From Viridilinea sp964592425 (GTDB lineage Bacteria; Chloroflexota; Chloroflexia; Chloroflexales; Chloroflexaceae), in the NCBI GenBank assembly GCA_964592425.1, contig CAZQCG010000014.1:36727-100726 (forward strand): 64,000 nt of DNA. Reading direction: 5' to 3'. The notes under the pieces were generated by a model that saw nothing but the letters and a program-made list of their open reading frames with translations, had not been told where the DNA came from and ran no database searches. How positions within the stretch are numbered: the stretch's first letter is position 1; the number at the start of each line of letters is the position of its first letter. A program made the position numbers and the translations under genes. This document shows, piece by piece, positions 1 through 8,607 of the stretch.

Positions 1-1
1 G

Positions 2-544
2 CACCTGCGCGACGATGATGGGCGTGGCTATAACCACGACGCAGCCATGCGTGCGCTGCCGGGTCAGCCCCTGCTCTTGCTTACCCTCGCTGAACGTTCC
101 CAGGGCCTGCTGGTGCGGCGCGGCAATCCGCTTGGCCTGCGGGGGGTGGGCGACCTGGCCCGGCATGGGGTGCGCCTGGCCAATCGCCAACGGGGCTCTG
201 GAACGCGTATCTTACTTGACCGCCTGCTGCTCGAGAATGGCCTGGACGGTCAGGCGCTTCCCGGCTACGAGCGTGAGCTCGGTACGCACCTGGCCGTTGC
301 GGCTGCCGTTGCTGGCGGCAGCGCCGATGTCGGCCTGGGAGTGGCCGCCGCCGCCGGGGCGCTCGGCCTCGACTTTGTGCCCCTCTTGCGCGAGCGCTAC
401 GACCTGGTCTTGCCGGAGGCTGCGCACGAGGCAGCCTGGTTTGGCCCGCTGATCGAGGGCCTGGCTGCGCCCGCCTTCCGCAGGGCCATTGAGGCCCTCG
501 GCGGCTATGATGCGACCTATACCGCCTGGATGCGTACGCTTTGA
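2..544 (+). CDS. PBP-like substrate-binding domain protein (5'-truncated)
   Basis: The 5' end lies outside the window; the frame is open from base 2 and ends with TGA at 542-544. The visible ~180 residues match the PBP_like domain (PF12727 type) found at the C-terminus of ModE-like or excisionase-type HTH regulators. Landmarks are LLPG-like 'ALPGQPLLLL', 'ERSQGLLVRRGNP', the ligand-loop 'NRQRGSGTR' and 'THLAVAAAVAGGSADVGLGVAAAA'. Such proteins sense oxyanions such as molybdate or tungstate, and the gene sits directly upstream of a tungstate-type transporter (22 bases before tupA), which supports a sensing or regulatory role. The missing N-terminus probably holds the DNA-binding domain. The family call is good; the ligand is inferred from context. 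Confidence 0.75.
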   Translation, partial: HLRDDDGRGYNHDAAMRALPGQPLLLLTLAERSQGLLVRRGNPLGLRGVGDLARHGVRLANRQRGSGTRILLDRLLLENGLDGQALPGYERELGTHLAVAAAVAGGSADVGLGVAAAAGALGLDFVPLLRERYDLVLPEAAHEAAWFGPLIEGLAAPAFRRAIEALGGYDATYTAWMRTL

Positions 545-565
545 TTGAGGCCCCTGGAGGAATGT

Positions 566-1549
566 ATGCTGCATCGTTTGCTCACCATGTTCGCCGCCCT
601 GCTCGTTCTAGTTGCCTGTGGAGCTGCACCGACGGCCCAAACGCCGCCCACTCCGCCCACGGCCACGTCGGAAATGGTTGCTTCGCCTGCGCCCGCAGCC
701 ACGCCTGATCCAACTGCTGTGCCAGAGCCCAGCGCTACGCCCGCAGCCACGCAGGCCACTGCCGCTCCTGTCGTGCTCCGCCTGGCGACCACTACCTCGA
801 CGGCCGATTCAGGCCTGCTCGACGCGATCCTGCCCGCGTTTGAGGCGGAGTATGGGGTCAAGGTGGAGGTAGTGGCGGTCGGTACGGGCCAGGCGCTGGC
901 TCTGGGTGAAAATGGTGATGCTGATGTTGTTCTGGTGCATGCCCGCAAAAGCGAGGATGCCTTTGTTGCTGCTGGCAATGGGATTAACCGGCGTGATGTG
1001 ATGTACAACGACTTCGTGATCGTTGGGCCGTCCGACGACCCTGCCGCGCTTGGTGAAACGACCAGCGCTGCGGCAGCCTTCGCCGCGCTTGCCGCCGCCG
1101 AGGCCCCTTTCGCTTCACGCGGCGATGAGAGCGGCACGTATAATAAAGAGTTGAGCATCTGGGCGAGTGCGGGTATCACGCCGACGAGTGATCTGGCCTG
1201 GTACAAAGAACTTGGTCAGGGTATGGGTGAGACCTTGATCACCGCTAACGAGCTGGGGGCCTATACGCTCACCGATCGGGCTACCTGGCTGGCGACCCAG
1301 GCCAACCTGCCCAACCTGCAGATCCTCTTTGGCGGGGCGACGATCGACGAGAACCCTGATAAAGCGCTCTATAATCCCTACGGCGTCATTCCGGTCAACC
1401 CTGCCAACCATACCGGCATTCAGGCCGAGTTGGCCGAGCAGTTTGCCGCCTGGCTGACCAGCCCGGCGACACAGGCGATGATTGGCGAGTTCGGGCGTGA
1501 CACCTACGGCCAGCCGCTCTTCTACCCCCTGGCCGTGCCCACGCAATGA
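566..1549 (+). CDS. tupA: Tungstate ABC transporter, substrate-binding lipoprotein
   Basis: Lipoprotein of about 327 aa that captures tungstate outside the membrane. The ATG at 566 is chosen because GGAGG at 556-560 lies 5 bases upstream; an in-frame TTG at 545 has no such site. The N-terminus has a hydrophobic signal ending in the lipobox LVAC, then a Thr/Pro/Ala-rich linker, then the mature domain starting 'VLRLATTTSTADSGLL'. The TTTS motif is the hallmark of the TupA/WtpA-like family. Further family blocks are 'GTGQALALGENGDADVVLVHA' and 'NDFVIVGP'. The gene overlaps tupB by 4 bases (ATGA). Molybdate specificity cannot be excluded from sequence alone. Confidence 0.88.
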   Translation: MLHRLLTMFAALLVLVACGAAPTAQTPPTPPTATSEMVASPAPAATPDPTAVPEPSATPAATQATAAPVVLRLATTTSTADSGLLDAILPAFEAEYGVKVEVVAVGTGQALALGENGDADVVLVHARKSEDAFVAAGNGINRRDVMYNDFVIVGPSDDPAALGETTSAAAAFAALAAAEAPFASRGDESGTYNKELSIWASAGITPTSDLAWYKELGQGMGETLITANELGAYTLTDRATWLATQANLPNLQILFGGATIDENPDKALYNPYGVIPVNPANHTGIQAELAEQFAAWLTSPATQAMIGEFGRDTYGQPLFYPLAVPTQ

Positions 1550-2244
1550 ACGATCTGTTAAGCGGGCTGGGCGAGGGCTTTGTGCGCCTCTTCGGTGGTG
1601 ACAGCGCCACCTGGGAAATCGTCAAGCTCTCGCTCTATGTTTCGGGCTTTGCCCTGCTGCTGAGTGCCCTGGCTGGCCTGCCCCTGGGAGCGCTGCTCGC
1701 CCTGCAGCGCTTCTGGGGCCACCGGCTACTCGTCGCTCTGGTCTACACTGGTATGGGTCTGCCGCCAGTCGTCGTCGGCCTCTGCGTCTACCTGCTACTC
1801 TCGCGAAGCGGCCCGCTGGGCTGGCTGGGCTGGCTCTTTACGCCCAGGGCCATGATTATGGCCCAGACGATCATTAGCTTGCCGGTGATCGCCGGGCTGA
1901 CCATGGCGGCGATCCAGGGGATTGACCCGGCCCTGCGCCTGCAGCTGCGCGCTCTGGGCGCGGGTGCTGGCCAGATCACCCGGGCGCTGCTCTGGGAGGC
2001 GCGCATCGGGGTGCTGGTGGCGTTGATCGCTGGCTTTGGCGCGATCATCTCCGAGGTGGGCGCGGTTATGCTGGTCGGCGGCAACATTGCTGGCTCGACT
2101 CGCGTGCTGACGACGGCGATTGTGCTTGAGACCCGTAAGGGAGCCTTTGACCTGGCCCTGGCCCTGGCTCTGGTGTTGCTGTCGATCACCTTTGTGATCA
2201 ACGCCGCCGCCCTGCTGCTGCAGGGGCGCCTGGCGCGCCCATAA
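1546..2244 (+). CDS. tupB: Tungstate ABC transporter, permease
   Basis: Integral membrane permease of 232 aa, translationally coupled to tupA (start codon inside the tupA stop, ATGA). Five to six hydrophobic segments are visible. The cytoplasmic coupling segment 'ALRLQLRALGAGAGQITRALLWEAR' has the EAA-loop style of ABC importers and is followed by 'EVGAVMLVGGNIAGSTRVLTTAIVLETRKGAFDLALAL', typical of TupB. It forms the channel that moves the anion from TupA into the cytoplasm. Its partner ATPase is encoded on the opposite strand just downstream and converges on this gene. Confidence 0.88.
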   Translation: MNDLLSGLGEGFVRLFGGDSATWEIVKLSLYVSGFALLLSALAGLPLGALLALQRFWGHRLLVALVYTGMGLPPVVVGLCVYLLLSRSGPLGWLGWLFTPRAMIMAQTIISLPVIAGLTMAAIQGIDPALRLQLRALGAGAGQITRALLWEARIGVLVALIAGFGAIISEVGAVMLVGGNIAGSTRVLTTAIVLETRKGAFDLALALALVLLSITFVINAAALLLQGRLARP

Positions 2245-2311
2245 TCAGGATTGGGGATGAAGAAAGCGTGCCAGGTTGGCTGAGCCTGTTGCAGCCAGCG
2301 CCAGGCTCTCG

Positions 2312-3028
2312 TTAATAAATCATCCGCCCTTCAAGAAAGGCGGCAGTGCGCGGATCGTGGGGGTGTTCAAGTACCTCTGCCGCCTGGCCCGCTTCGACCA
2401 GTACTCCGTCGATCAGCAAGGCCACGTCATCGGCCAGGCGCCGGGCCTGGAAGAGGTTGTGGGTGACGATCACGACAGTGGTGCCGCGCCGGGCCATGCC
2501 TTGAACGACGGCTTCAATCGTAGCGACGTTGGCCGGGTCGAGGTTGGCGGTAGGCTCGTCGAGCAGCAGCACCCGTGGTGCGATCACCAGTGCCCGCGCC
2601 AGGGCCACCCGCTGCATCTCGCCGCCCGAGAGGGTGCGCGCCGAGGCTCTGGCCAGGTGGCTCAGCCCCACCTGGGCCAGGGCTGCCTCAACGGCCTGCG
2701 GGTCACGCCGCCTGCGCAGGTGTAGACCGAAGGCCACATTCTTCCATACGCTTGTATCAAGCAGCAGCGGGCGCTGGAAGACGGTGGTGATCTCGCGTAC
2801 CAGGTGCAGAGGTGCCTCGCCCGACAGTAGAGGCCGTCCGTCGTAGCTAATCTGTCCCGCATCGGGGGCCTCAAGCAGGTTGAGCAGGCGCAGGAGGGTT
2901 GATTTACCGGCCCCGCTCGGCCCGAGCAGGGCCAGGGTGCGCCCGGCAGTCACGGCGAGCCGCTCGATATGCAGCACGGTGCGTGCCCCGTAACGCCTGA
3001 CGATGTTGGTGAGCAGGTAGCTAGCCAT
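2312..3028 (-). CDS. tupC: Tungstate-type ABC transporter ATP-binding protein
   Basis: ATPase of about 238 aa. Visible motifs are Walker A 'GPSGAGKST', Q-loop 'TTVFQRPLLL', signature 'LSGGEMQR', Walker B 'VLLLDEPTA' and switch His in 'VTHNLFQARRLADDV'. It most likely energises TupAB, whose genes end 67 bases away on the other strand. The ATG at 3028 gives the usual N-terminus 'MASYLLTNIVRRYG'; longer in-frame starts run into the preceding gene and add unrelated sequence. The start lies only 7 bases after the stop of the E1 beta gene, so it is probably transcribed with that gene. That is an odd arrangement for a transporter subunit. Confidence 0.82.
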   Translation of the reverse strand: MASYLLTNIVRRYGARTVLHIERLAVTAGRTLALLGPSGAGKSTLLRLLNLLEAPDAGQISYDGRPLLSGEAPLHLVREITTVFQRPLLLDTSVWKNVAFGLHLRRRRDPQAVEAALAQVGLSHLARASARTLSGGEMQRVALARALVIAPRVLLLDEPTANLDPANVATIEAVVQGMARRGTTVVIVTHNLFQARRLADDVALLIDGVLVEAGQAAEVLEHPHDPRTAAFLEGRMIY

Positions 3029-3035
3029 AGCCGAC

Positions 3036-4076
3036 TCAATAGGCCAGCAAGGTTCGCACAGCCGCCATGATGCGCTCCGTCGAGGGGCGGTGGGCCGCTT
3101 CGAGGGTGGGACTGTAGGGTACGGGCGTATCCGGGCCGGCCACGCGGGCGACCGGTGCATCAAGGTGCTCGAAGGCCTGCTCGGCGATCAATGCGGCCAC
3201 CTCGGCACCGACACCACAGGTGCGGTTGGCCTCGTGCAGCACCAGCACCTTGCCCGTACCACGCACGCACGCCAGCACTGCCTGCTCATCAAGGGGCTTC
3301 AGGGTGCGCAGGTCAAGCACCGCAAGGCTGTGGCCCTCGTGTTCCAGGGCTTCGGCGACGGCCAGGGCCTCGTGGACCATGGCCCCATAGGTGATGATCA
3401 CCAGCTCCTCGCCGCTCCGCCGCAGGGCCGCCTCGCCAATCGGCACCAGCAGATCACCCTCGGGCACCGGCCCCTTCAGCGAGCGGTAGAGATACTTCGT
3501 CTCATAGTAGATGACCGGGTTAGGGTCGCGGATGGCGCTGAGCAGCAGGCCGCGGGCGTCGGCGGGGGTAGCCGGGGCGACCACCTTGAGGCCGGGGGTA
3601 TGTACAAACCAGGCCTCGTTGCTCTGCGAGTGGAAGGGCCCGGCCCGCAGCCCGCCCGCCCCGGGGGCGCGAATGGTGATCGGCACGGGCTGGCCCCAAC
3701 GGTAGTGATTCGTCGCCGCAAATTGCACGATCGCATCAAAGCCAGTTGAGATAAAATCAGCGAACTGCATCTCGACCACCGGGCGTAGCCCTTCGAAGCT
3801 CATGCCAATTGCCGCGTAGATCAGCGCCAGCTCGGCCATGGGCGTATCGATCACCCGCGCCTCACCGAACTCCTCGATCAGGCCCTGAGTCACCTTAAAA
3901 GCGCCCCCATAGACGCCAATATCCTCGCCCATCAGCAAGACGCGCGGGTCGTGCTGCAAAGCAAAACGCAGGCCATCGCGGATCGCTTCAAGATAGGTCA
4001 ATTCACGCATTGGCGCAGCGTCCGGCTCGGCGTCGAGCGTGGCTACCTTGCGATGAAGCCCCTGATCCCAGGTCAT
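3036..4076 (-). CDS. 2-oxoacid dehydrogenase E1 component, beta subunit (PdhB/AcoB/BkdB-like)
   Basis: Thiamine-diphosphate-dependent decarboxylase subunit of about 346 aa. It pairs with an E1 alpha to form the first enzyme of a pyruvate, acetoin or branched-chain 2-oxoacid dehydrogenase complex. Family blocks are 'LTYLEAIRDGLRFALQHDPRVLLMGEDIGVYGGAFKVTQGL' near the N-terminus, 'RVIDTPMAELALIYAAIGMSFEGLRPVVEMQFADF', 'YYETKYLYR', and the C-terminal 'DLRTLKPLD...VLVLHEANRTCGVGAEVAA'. The ATG at 4076 has GGGAGG 5 bases upstream. No alpha subunit or E2 gene adjoins it, so the partner must lie elsewhere. Substrate specificity cannot be read from the beta subunit. Confidence 0.85.
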   Translation of the reverse strand: MTWDQGLHRKVATLDAEPDAAPMRELTYLEAIRDGLRFALQHDPRVLLMGEDIGVYGGAFKVTQGLIEEFGEARVIDTPMAELALIYAAIGMSFEGLRPVVEMQFADFISTGFDAIVQFAATNHYRWGQPVPITIRAPGAGGLRAGPFHSQSNEAWFVHTPGLKVVAPATPADARGLLLSAIRDPNPVIYYETKYLYRSLKGPVPEGDLLVPIGEAALRRSGEELVIITYGAMVHEALAVAEALEHEGHSLAVLDLRTLKPLDEQAVLACVRGTGKVLVLHEANRTCGVGAEVAALIAEQAFEHLDAPVARVAGPDTPVPYSPTLEAAHRPSTERIMAAVRTLLAY

Positions 4077-4164
4077 ACATGCCTCCCTGGCGTACTCCGA
4101 ACGAACCACTCTGGTGGAAAAGGTGTTATTTTATATGCTGATCTGTAGTAGATAAGGCAACCTT

Positions 4165-4824
4165 ATGCAAAGCAATCCTCCCGACCCGACCGGTTCGCTG
4201 CTCATCTCCTACCTGGTGTTACGCCGGGCTGTCGGTCTGATCGGCATGGCTCTGCCGTTTGTGCTGGCCCTGGGCAAACTGCTCCTTGAAGGCCCTGGCC
4301 TGCAAAGCTCGCTCAGCAGCTACTACTATACCGCCATGCGCGATGTTTTTGTCGGCAGTCTCTGCGCAATCGCCGTCTTTCTCTGGTCGTATCGAGGTTA
4401 CGACCGGCGTGACGATCTGACAGGCAACCTGGCCGGCCTGGCCGCGATCGGGGTAGCCCTCTTCCCAACTACACCCGATGTCGGTGCGACTGAGCGTGAT
4501 CGGCTGATCGGCGCACTTCACCTTGGCTCGGCGGCAATCCTCTTCCTCTGCCTGGCTTACTTCAGCCTGGTGCTCTTCAGGCAGAGTGATCAGCAGCAGC
4601 CTACGCTTGAGAAACACCAGCGCAACCAGATCTATGCCACCTGCGGCTACACCATCCTGATCTGCATCGCGCTGATCGGCCTGATCGCTCTGCTACCAGC
4701 AGCGCTGCCGCTCAAACAGCTGACCCCGATCTTCTGGCTCGAATCCACCGCCATCATCGCCTTCGGTATCTCCTGGTTCACCAAGGGCGAGACGATTCTC
4801 AAAGACAAGCCTTCACCATCCTGA
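4165..4824 (+). CDS. Hypothetical integral membrane protein
   Basis: Protein of 219 aa with about six hydrophobic segments: near residues 15-40, 55-75, 88-105, 115-135, 155-178 and 188-205. A short tyrosine-rich motif 'SSLSSYYYTAMRDVFVGSLC' follows the first segment and resembles a recurrent motif of DUF998-like or uncharacterised membrane proteins, but I do not recognise a function. It is divergent from the E1 beta gene and is followed by the idi2 promoter. The ATG at 4165 has only a weak AAGG upstream. No signal peptide or catalytic motif is apparent. Confidence 0.7.
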   Translation: MQSNPPDPTGSLLISYLVLRRAVGLIGMALPFVLALGKLLLEGPGLQSSLSSYYYTAMRDVFVGSLCAIAVFLWSYRGYDRRDDLTGNLAGLAAIGVALFPTTPDVGATERDRLIGALHLGSAAILFLCLAYFSLVLFRQSDQQQPTLEKHQRNQIYATCGYTILICIALIGLIALLPAALPLKQLTPIFWLESTAIIAFGISWFTKGETILKDKPSPS

Positions 4825-4836
4825 TTGATGCCAGGT

Positions 4837-4865
4837 TTGACGCTCCCTCGCTTTGCTGGTATGAT
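4837..4865 (+). promoter_or_regulatory. Promoter of idi2-recF
   Basis: A -35 box TTGACG (4837-4842), 17-bp spacer, and extended -10 TGG-TATGAT (TATGAT at 4860-4865). It lies 45 bases before the idi2 start codon and begins just after the upstream gene ends at 4824. Confidence 0.65.
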
Positions 4866-4909
4866 CGGCAAATAGGGCATCAGAATGCCCGGTACGCAAA
4901 GGGGAAGCC

Positions 4910-5941
4910 ATGCCCGATGAGAGTCAGACCGAGGGGCGCAAGGTTGATCACATCCGCATTGTGCTGGGTGAGGATGTCGCTGCCAAAGGCGTGGTGACCG
5001 GCTTTGCTGCCTACCGGCTGCCCCATACGGCCCTGCCCGAGATCGATCTTAACGCTGTCGATACGCGCCTAAGCTTCCTGGGCAAGTCAATCAACGCGCC
5101 TCTGCTAATCAGTTCGATGACCGGCGGGGCCGGGATTGCCGAACGGATCAATCTGGCCCTTGCCGAAGCCGCCGAGCAGCTTGGTCTCCCGATGGGCGTG
5201 GGCTCACAGCGCGCCGCGGTGATGGATACGCGGCTTGCCTCGACCTACCAGGTGCGCAAGATCGCCCCCAACATCCCCCTGCTGGCCAATATCGGGGCTG
5301 TCCAGCTTAACTATGGCTTCGGGGTTGACCAGTGCCGGCGCGCCGTTGAGATGATCGAGGCGGATGCACTTATTCTGCATCTTAATCCGTTGCAAGAGGC
5401 GGTTCAGCCCGAGGGTAATACCAACTTTAAGGGCCTGCTCGCCCGCATCGAAGAACTCTGCCGTGCGCTTGAAGTGCCCGTGGTAGCCAAAGAGGTTGGC
5501 AACGGCATCAGTGGCCACGACGCCCGCCGGCTCTACGCATGTGGGGTGCGGGTGATCGACGTCGCCGGAGCTGGCGGTACCAGTTGGAGCGAAGTCGAGC
5601 GGTTTCGCCAGAACACCGAGCGGGGCCGGCGGGTCGCGGCGGCCTTCGCCGATTGGGGTATTCCCACCACCGAGGCGATTCGCCAGGTGCGCGCCGCCCT
5701 GCCCGAAGTGACGATCATCGGATCGGGCGGGGTGCGCAGCGGCGTCGATGTGGCCAAGGCGATTGCGCTTGGGGCCGACCTGGCCGGCACGGCCCGGCCT
5801 ACACTGGCCGCGGCGATTGCTGAGCGTGGTGCCGAGGTGGTGATCGAGAGCCTGGAGGGATGGATCAGCGAGTTGCGCGTGGCTATGTTCTGTAGTGGCT
5901 GCGCCGACCTCGCCGCCCTGCGGGCGCTGCAGCTTGCGTAG
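4910..5941 (+). CDS. fni: Isopentenyl-diphosphate delta-isomerase, type 2 (FMN-dependent)
   Basis: Flavoenzyme of 343 aa that interconverts isopentenyl and dimethylallyl diphosphate, feeding carotenoid, bacteriochlorophyll-tail and quinone side-chain synthesis. It has the type 2 order: 'RKVDHIRIVL' at the N-terminus, then 'FLGKSINAPLLISSMTGG', 'LPMGVGSQRAAV', 'LLANIGAVQLNYGF', 'HLNPLQEAVQPEGNTNF', 'VPVVAKEVGNGIS', 'DVAGAGGTSWSEVE' and the FMN phosphate loop 'IIGSGGVRSGVDVAKAIALGADLAG'. The ATG at 4910 has AAGGGG upstream. recF starts 5 bases after its stop, so the two genes form an operon. Confidence 0.95.
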   Translation: MPDESQTEGRKVDHIRIVLGEDVAAKGVVTGFAAYRLPHTALPEIDLNAVDTRLSFLGKSINAPLLISSMTGGAGIAERINLALAEAAEQLGLPMGVGSQRAAVMDTRLASTYQVRKIAPNIPLLANIGAVQLNYGFGVDQCRRAVEMIEADALILHLNPLQEAVQPEGNTNFKGLLARIEELCRALEVPVVAKEVGNGISGHDARRLYACGVRVIDVAGAGGTSWSEVERFRQNTERGRRVAAAFADWGIPTTEAIRQVRAALPEVTIIGSGGVRSGVDVAKAIALGADLAGTARPTLAAAIAERGAEVVIESLEGWISELRVAMFCSGCADLAALRALQLA

Positions 5942-5946
5942 GGGCT

Positions 5947-7125
5947 ATGTACGTCACTCAACTGGCCCTGCGTGACTTTCGCAACTACCAGCGTCTCGAT
6001 CTGCAGCTTGCCCCTGAAATTAGCCTGCTCTACGGGCCCAACGCCGCCGGTAAGACCAGCCTGCTCGAAGCGCTCTTCTATCTGGCCACCACCCGCTCGC
6101 CGCGGGTCAGCGCTGATCGCGATCTCGTGCGCTGGGAGGCCGAGGGCGAGGCGGGGGTCTCGCCCTTTGCCCGGGTCGCCGCCGAGGTTCACCGGCGCAA
6201 CGGCAAGGTGCGCCTTGAGGTGATTGTGCAGCGGCGCACCGACGAAGAAGGCCAGTTGACCAACAATTCGAGCAAGCTGGTACGGATCGACCGCCGTCCG
6301 GCCCGGGCGATCGATCTAGTGGGCCAGCTACGGGTGGTGCTCTTCACCCCCGCCGATCTGACTCTGGTTGATGGGCCACCGGCTGAGCGCCGTCGCTATC
6401 TCGACATCACCCTCTCGCAGCTTGATCCGCACTATGTGCGCACCTTGGCTTATTACCAGAAGATCGCCCAGCAGCGCAACAGCCTGCTGCGCGCCTGGCG
6501 TGAGCGCCGTCGTCCTGTACGGGCCGTCGATGATGAATTGGCCTACTGGGATCAGGAGTTGGCGGCGGCGGGTGGCTACCTGCTGGCCGAGCGGCTGCGG
6601 GCGGTCAACGAGCTGGCGGCGATTGTTGGCCCGCTCTTTCAGGCGATCAGTGGTGGCCCGGAGCCCCTGGCAATTGCCTACCAACCCAGCTTCGATCTGG
6701 GCGAGTTGCGTGATGCGGGGAGTCTGGCGGCTCGCCTGAGCCAGAGCCTGCGCGAACAGCGCCGCGATGAGTTGGCCCGTGGACAGACGATGCTTGGCCC
6801 CCACCGTGACGACCTCAGCTTCACTGTTGGCAAAATCAACCAGGGCCGTTATGGCTCACGCGGGCAGCAGCGCAGTGTCGCCCTGGCCCTCAAGCTGGGT
6901 GAGGCCGAGTTTATGCGCCAGCGCGCCGGTGATACGCCCGTCCTGCTGCTCGACGATATGCTGAGCGAGCTTGATGCGCAGCGCCGGACGCACCTGCTCG
7001 AAGCTATCCGCCGCCCCGGCCAGCAAACCCTCCTTTCGGCCACCGACCTGGCCGACTTCGGGGCCGACTTCCTCGCCGCGATCACCCGCCTGCGTGTCGA
7101 AGAGGGATGTGTTTATCAGAGCTAA
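5947..7125 (+). CDS. recF: DNA replication and repair protein RecF
   Basis: ABC/SMC-type ATPase of 392 aa that loads RecA at gaps through RecFOR. Typical features are the N-terminal 'MYVTQLALRDFRNYQRLDLQL', Walker A 'GPNAAGKTS' near residue 31, 'LTLVDGPPAERRRYLDITLSQLDPHY', 'GPHRDDLSF', the signature-like 'GSRGQQRSVALALKLGE', and Walker B 'PVLLLDDMLSELDAQRR'. Length is normal. It follows the isoprenoid gene idi2 by 5 bases rather than dnaN or gyrB, so it has left the usual dnaA-dnaN-recF context. Confidence 0.96.
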   Translation: MYVTQLALRDFRNYQRLDLQLAPEISLLYGPNAAGKTSLLEALFYLATTRSPRVSADRDLVRWEAEGEAGVSPFARVAAEVHRRNGKVRLEVIVQRRTDEEGQLTNNSSKLVRIDRRPARAIDLVGQLRVVLFTPADLTLVDGPPAERRRYLDITLSQLDPHYVRTLAYYQKIAQQRNSLLRAWRERRRPVRAVDDELAYWDQELAAAGGYLLAERLRAVNELAAIVGPLFQAISGGPEPLAIAYQPSFDLGELRDAGSLAARLSQSLREQRRDELARGQTMLGPHRDDLSFTVGKINQGRYGSRGQQRSVALALKLGEAEFMRQRAGDTPVLLLDDMLSELDAQRRTHLLEAIRRPGQQTLLSATDLADFGADFLAAITRLRVEEGCVYQS

Positions 7126-7214
7126 AGGGAATCACCAGGAGACGCCGCTTCCAGCGACAAATGCATGGCGTATGATGGTACGGTAAGCCAAAGTCCAAAA
7201 GCGGCAAGCTGAAA

Positions 7215-7223
7215 TGGTATAAT
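7215..7223 (+). promoter_or_regulatory. Extended -10 promoter element before coxG
   Basis: TGG-TATAAT, a perfect extended -10 (TATAAT at 7218-7223), about 42 bases before the coxG GTG start. No convincing -35 hexamer is seen 16-18 bases upstream. Confidence 0.5.
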
Positions 7224-7264
7224 GCTGCGGTCTGTTGCCTTTGCAACCCAGAAAGGACAGAGCG

Positions 7265-8095
7265 GTGAAGATCGCCGGTACCTACACCTTTGAGGCCACT
7301 CGCGAAGAGGTCTGGGCGGCCCTGAACAGCCCTGAGGTACTGGCGCGCACGATCCCCGGCTGTCAGCGCCTCGATCAGATCAGCGATTACGAATACGAGA
7401 GTACACTCAAGGTCGGCCTGCAGGCGGTACGCGGCGTCTACGGCGGGCGGGTACGGATCGACAATTTGCTGCCGCCCGAGTCGTACGAACTGCATGTTGA
7501 TGGCAAAGGCTCCAACGGCTTTCTGAAGGGTGCTGGCACGATCCGCCTGCGCACCGATGGGGCGCATACAATTCTCGACTATGGTGGCGAGGCCCAGGTG
7601 GGCGGCACGATCGCCAATGTTGGCCAGCGCCTGATCGAAGGTGCTGCCCGCACCTTGATCAACCAGAGTCTCAAAGCGCTGGCCCAGCAGATCGCCGAGC
7701 GCCGTTTTGCCCATGCGGCCGTGCATACCGCTGAAGTCCAGGCGGCTGTCGCGGCTGAGTTGTCCCATCCACCATCGGTACCGCCTACCGCTGGTGTTGC
7801 AGCAGACGTGCCCCCTGTGTCAATCGCCAACCCTGCACTGGCAGCGCCGGTGGCCTCTGCGTCATCCGCTAGCCCGGTTGCACCACTCGACCCTGCATCG
7901 AACGGCGTTATTCCACCCGCAGCCCCTCCCATTCGTCGTAGCATCAGCGTCCCAGCTGGCCAGGGCCTCTCTGAAGCCACACTCGTGCGGGGCACACTCG
8001 AAGATTTTTTCAAACAGAATCCCTGGTTGCCCTGGCTGATTGTCGCCTTTTTGCTGGGTTACCTGTTCGGTAATCGACGCCCAGCGCACCCCTGA
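7265..8095 (+). CDS. coxG: CoxG-family (CO dehydrogenase subunit G-like) SRPBCC protein with C-terminal membrane anchor
   Basis: Protein of about 276 aa. Residues 1-150 form an SRPBCC/CoxG domain ('VKIAGTYTFEATREEVWAALNSPEVLARTIPGC', 'GGEAQVGGTIANVGQRLIEGAARTLI'). CoxG helps recruit or mature Mo-hydroxylases at the membrane. An Ala/Pro/Val-rich linker (about 165-245) leads to one C-terminal hydrophobic helix 'WLPWLIVAFLLGYLFG', a likely membrane anchor. The GTG at 7265 is preferred because AAAGGA lies 7 bases upstream and the N-terminus then matches the family. It overlaps or abuts the next gene, coxS. Confidence 0.85.
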   Translation: MKIAGTYTFEATREEVWAALNSPEVLARTIPGCQRLDQISDYEYESTLKVGLQAVRGVYGGRVRIDNLLPPESYELHVDGKGSNGFLKGAGTIRLRTDGAHTILDYGGEAQVGGTIANVGQRLIEGAARTLINQSLKALAQQIAERRFAHAAVHTAEVQAAVAAELSHPPSVPPTAGVAADVPPVSIANPALAAPVASASSASPVAPLDPASNGVIPPAAPPIRRSISVPAGQGLSEATLVRGTLEDFFKQNPWLPWLIVAFLLGYLFGNRRPAHP

Positions 8096-8115
8096 TGCAG
8101 AGGAGAAGAGCTCCT

Positions 8116-8607
8116 GTGGCCTATATTACGCTTACCGTCAACGGCAGGCGCCAGAGCGCTGAGGTCGAACCACGCACCTTGCTGGTGCATTTTCTGCGTG
8201 AACAACTGCACCTGACCGGGACGCATGTCGGCTGTGATACCAGCCAGTGCGGTGCATGCGTGGTGCATCTGAACGGCCAGAGCGTCAAGTCCTGCACCAT
8301 CCTTGCCGTACAGTGTGACGGTGCCGAGGTGACGACGATTGAGGGCCTGGCCCAGGGCGATCAGCTGCACCCGCTCCAGGAGGGCTTCTGGGCTGAACAC
8401 GGCCTGCAGTGTGGCTTCTGCACCCCCGGCATGATTATGGCTGCCGCCGACTTATTGCGGCGGCAGCCGCAGCCAAGCGATGAGCAGATCCGCCATGGGC
8501 TCGAGGGTAACCTCTGTCGTTGCACTGGCTACGAGAATATTATTCGTGCTGTGCGCTATGCCGCTGTGCGGACTCCGCCGCCGCAGGCTGAGCAGGAAAG
8601 CGCATGA
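8116..8607 (+). CDS. coxS: Xanthine dehydrogenase/CO dehydrogenase-type small [2Fe-2S] subunit
   Basis: Iron-sulfur subunit of about 163 aa of a molybdenum hydroxylase. The N-terminal ferredoxin-type cluster is marked by 'GCDTSQCGACVVHLNGQSVKSC' and the second cluster by 'CGFCTPGMI' and 'NLCRCTGY'. It passes electrons from the Mo centre to the FAD subunit. I favour the GTG at 8116, which begins 'VAYITLTVNGR' as in relatives, with AGGAG upstream; an ATG at 8095 overlapping the coxG stop is the alternative and lacks a ribosome site. The stop overlaps coxM (ATGA). Confidence 0.9.
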   Translation: MAYITLTVNGRRQSAEVEPRTLLVHFLREQLHLTGTHVGCDTSQCGACVVHLNGQSVKSCTILAVQCDGAEVTTIEGLAQGDQLHPLQEGFWAEHGLQCGFCTPGMIMAAADLLRRQPQPSDEQIRHGLEGNLCRCTGYENIIRAVRYAAVRTPPPQAEQESA

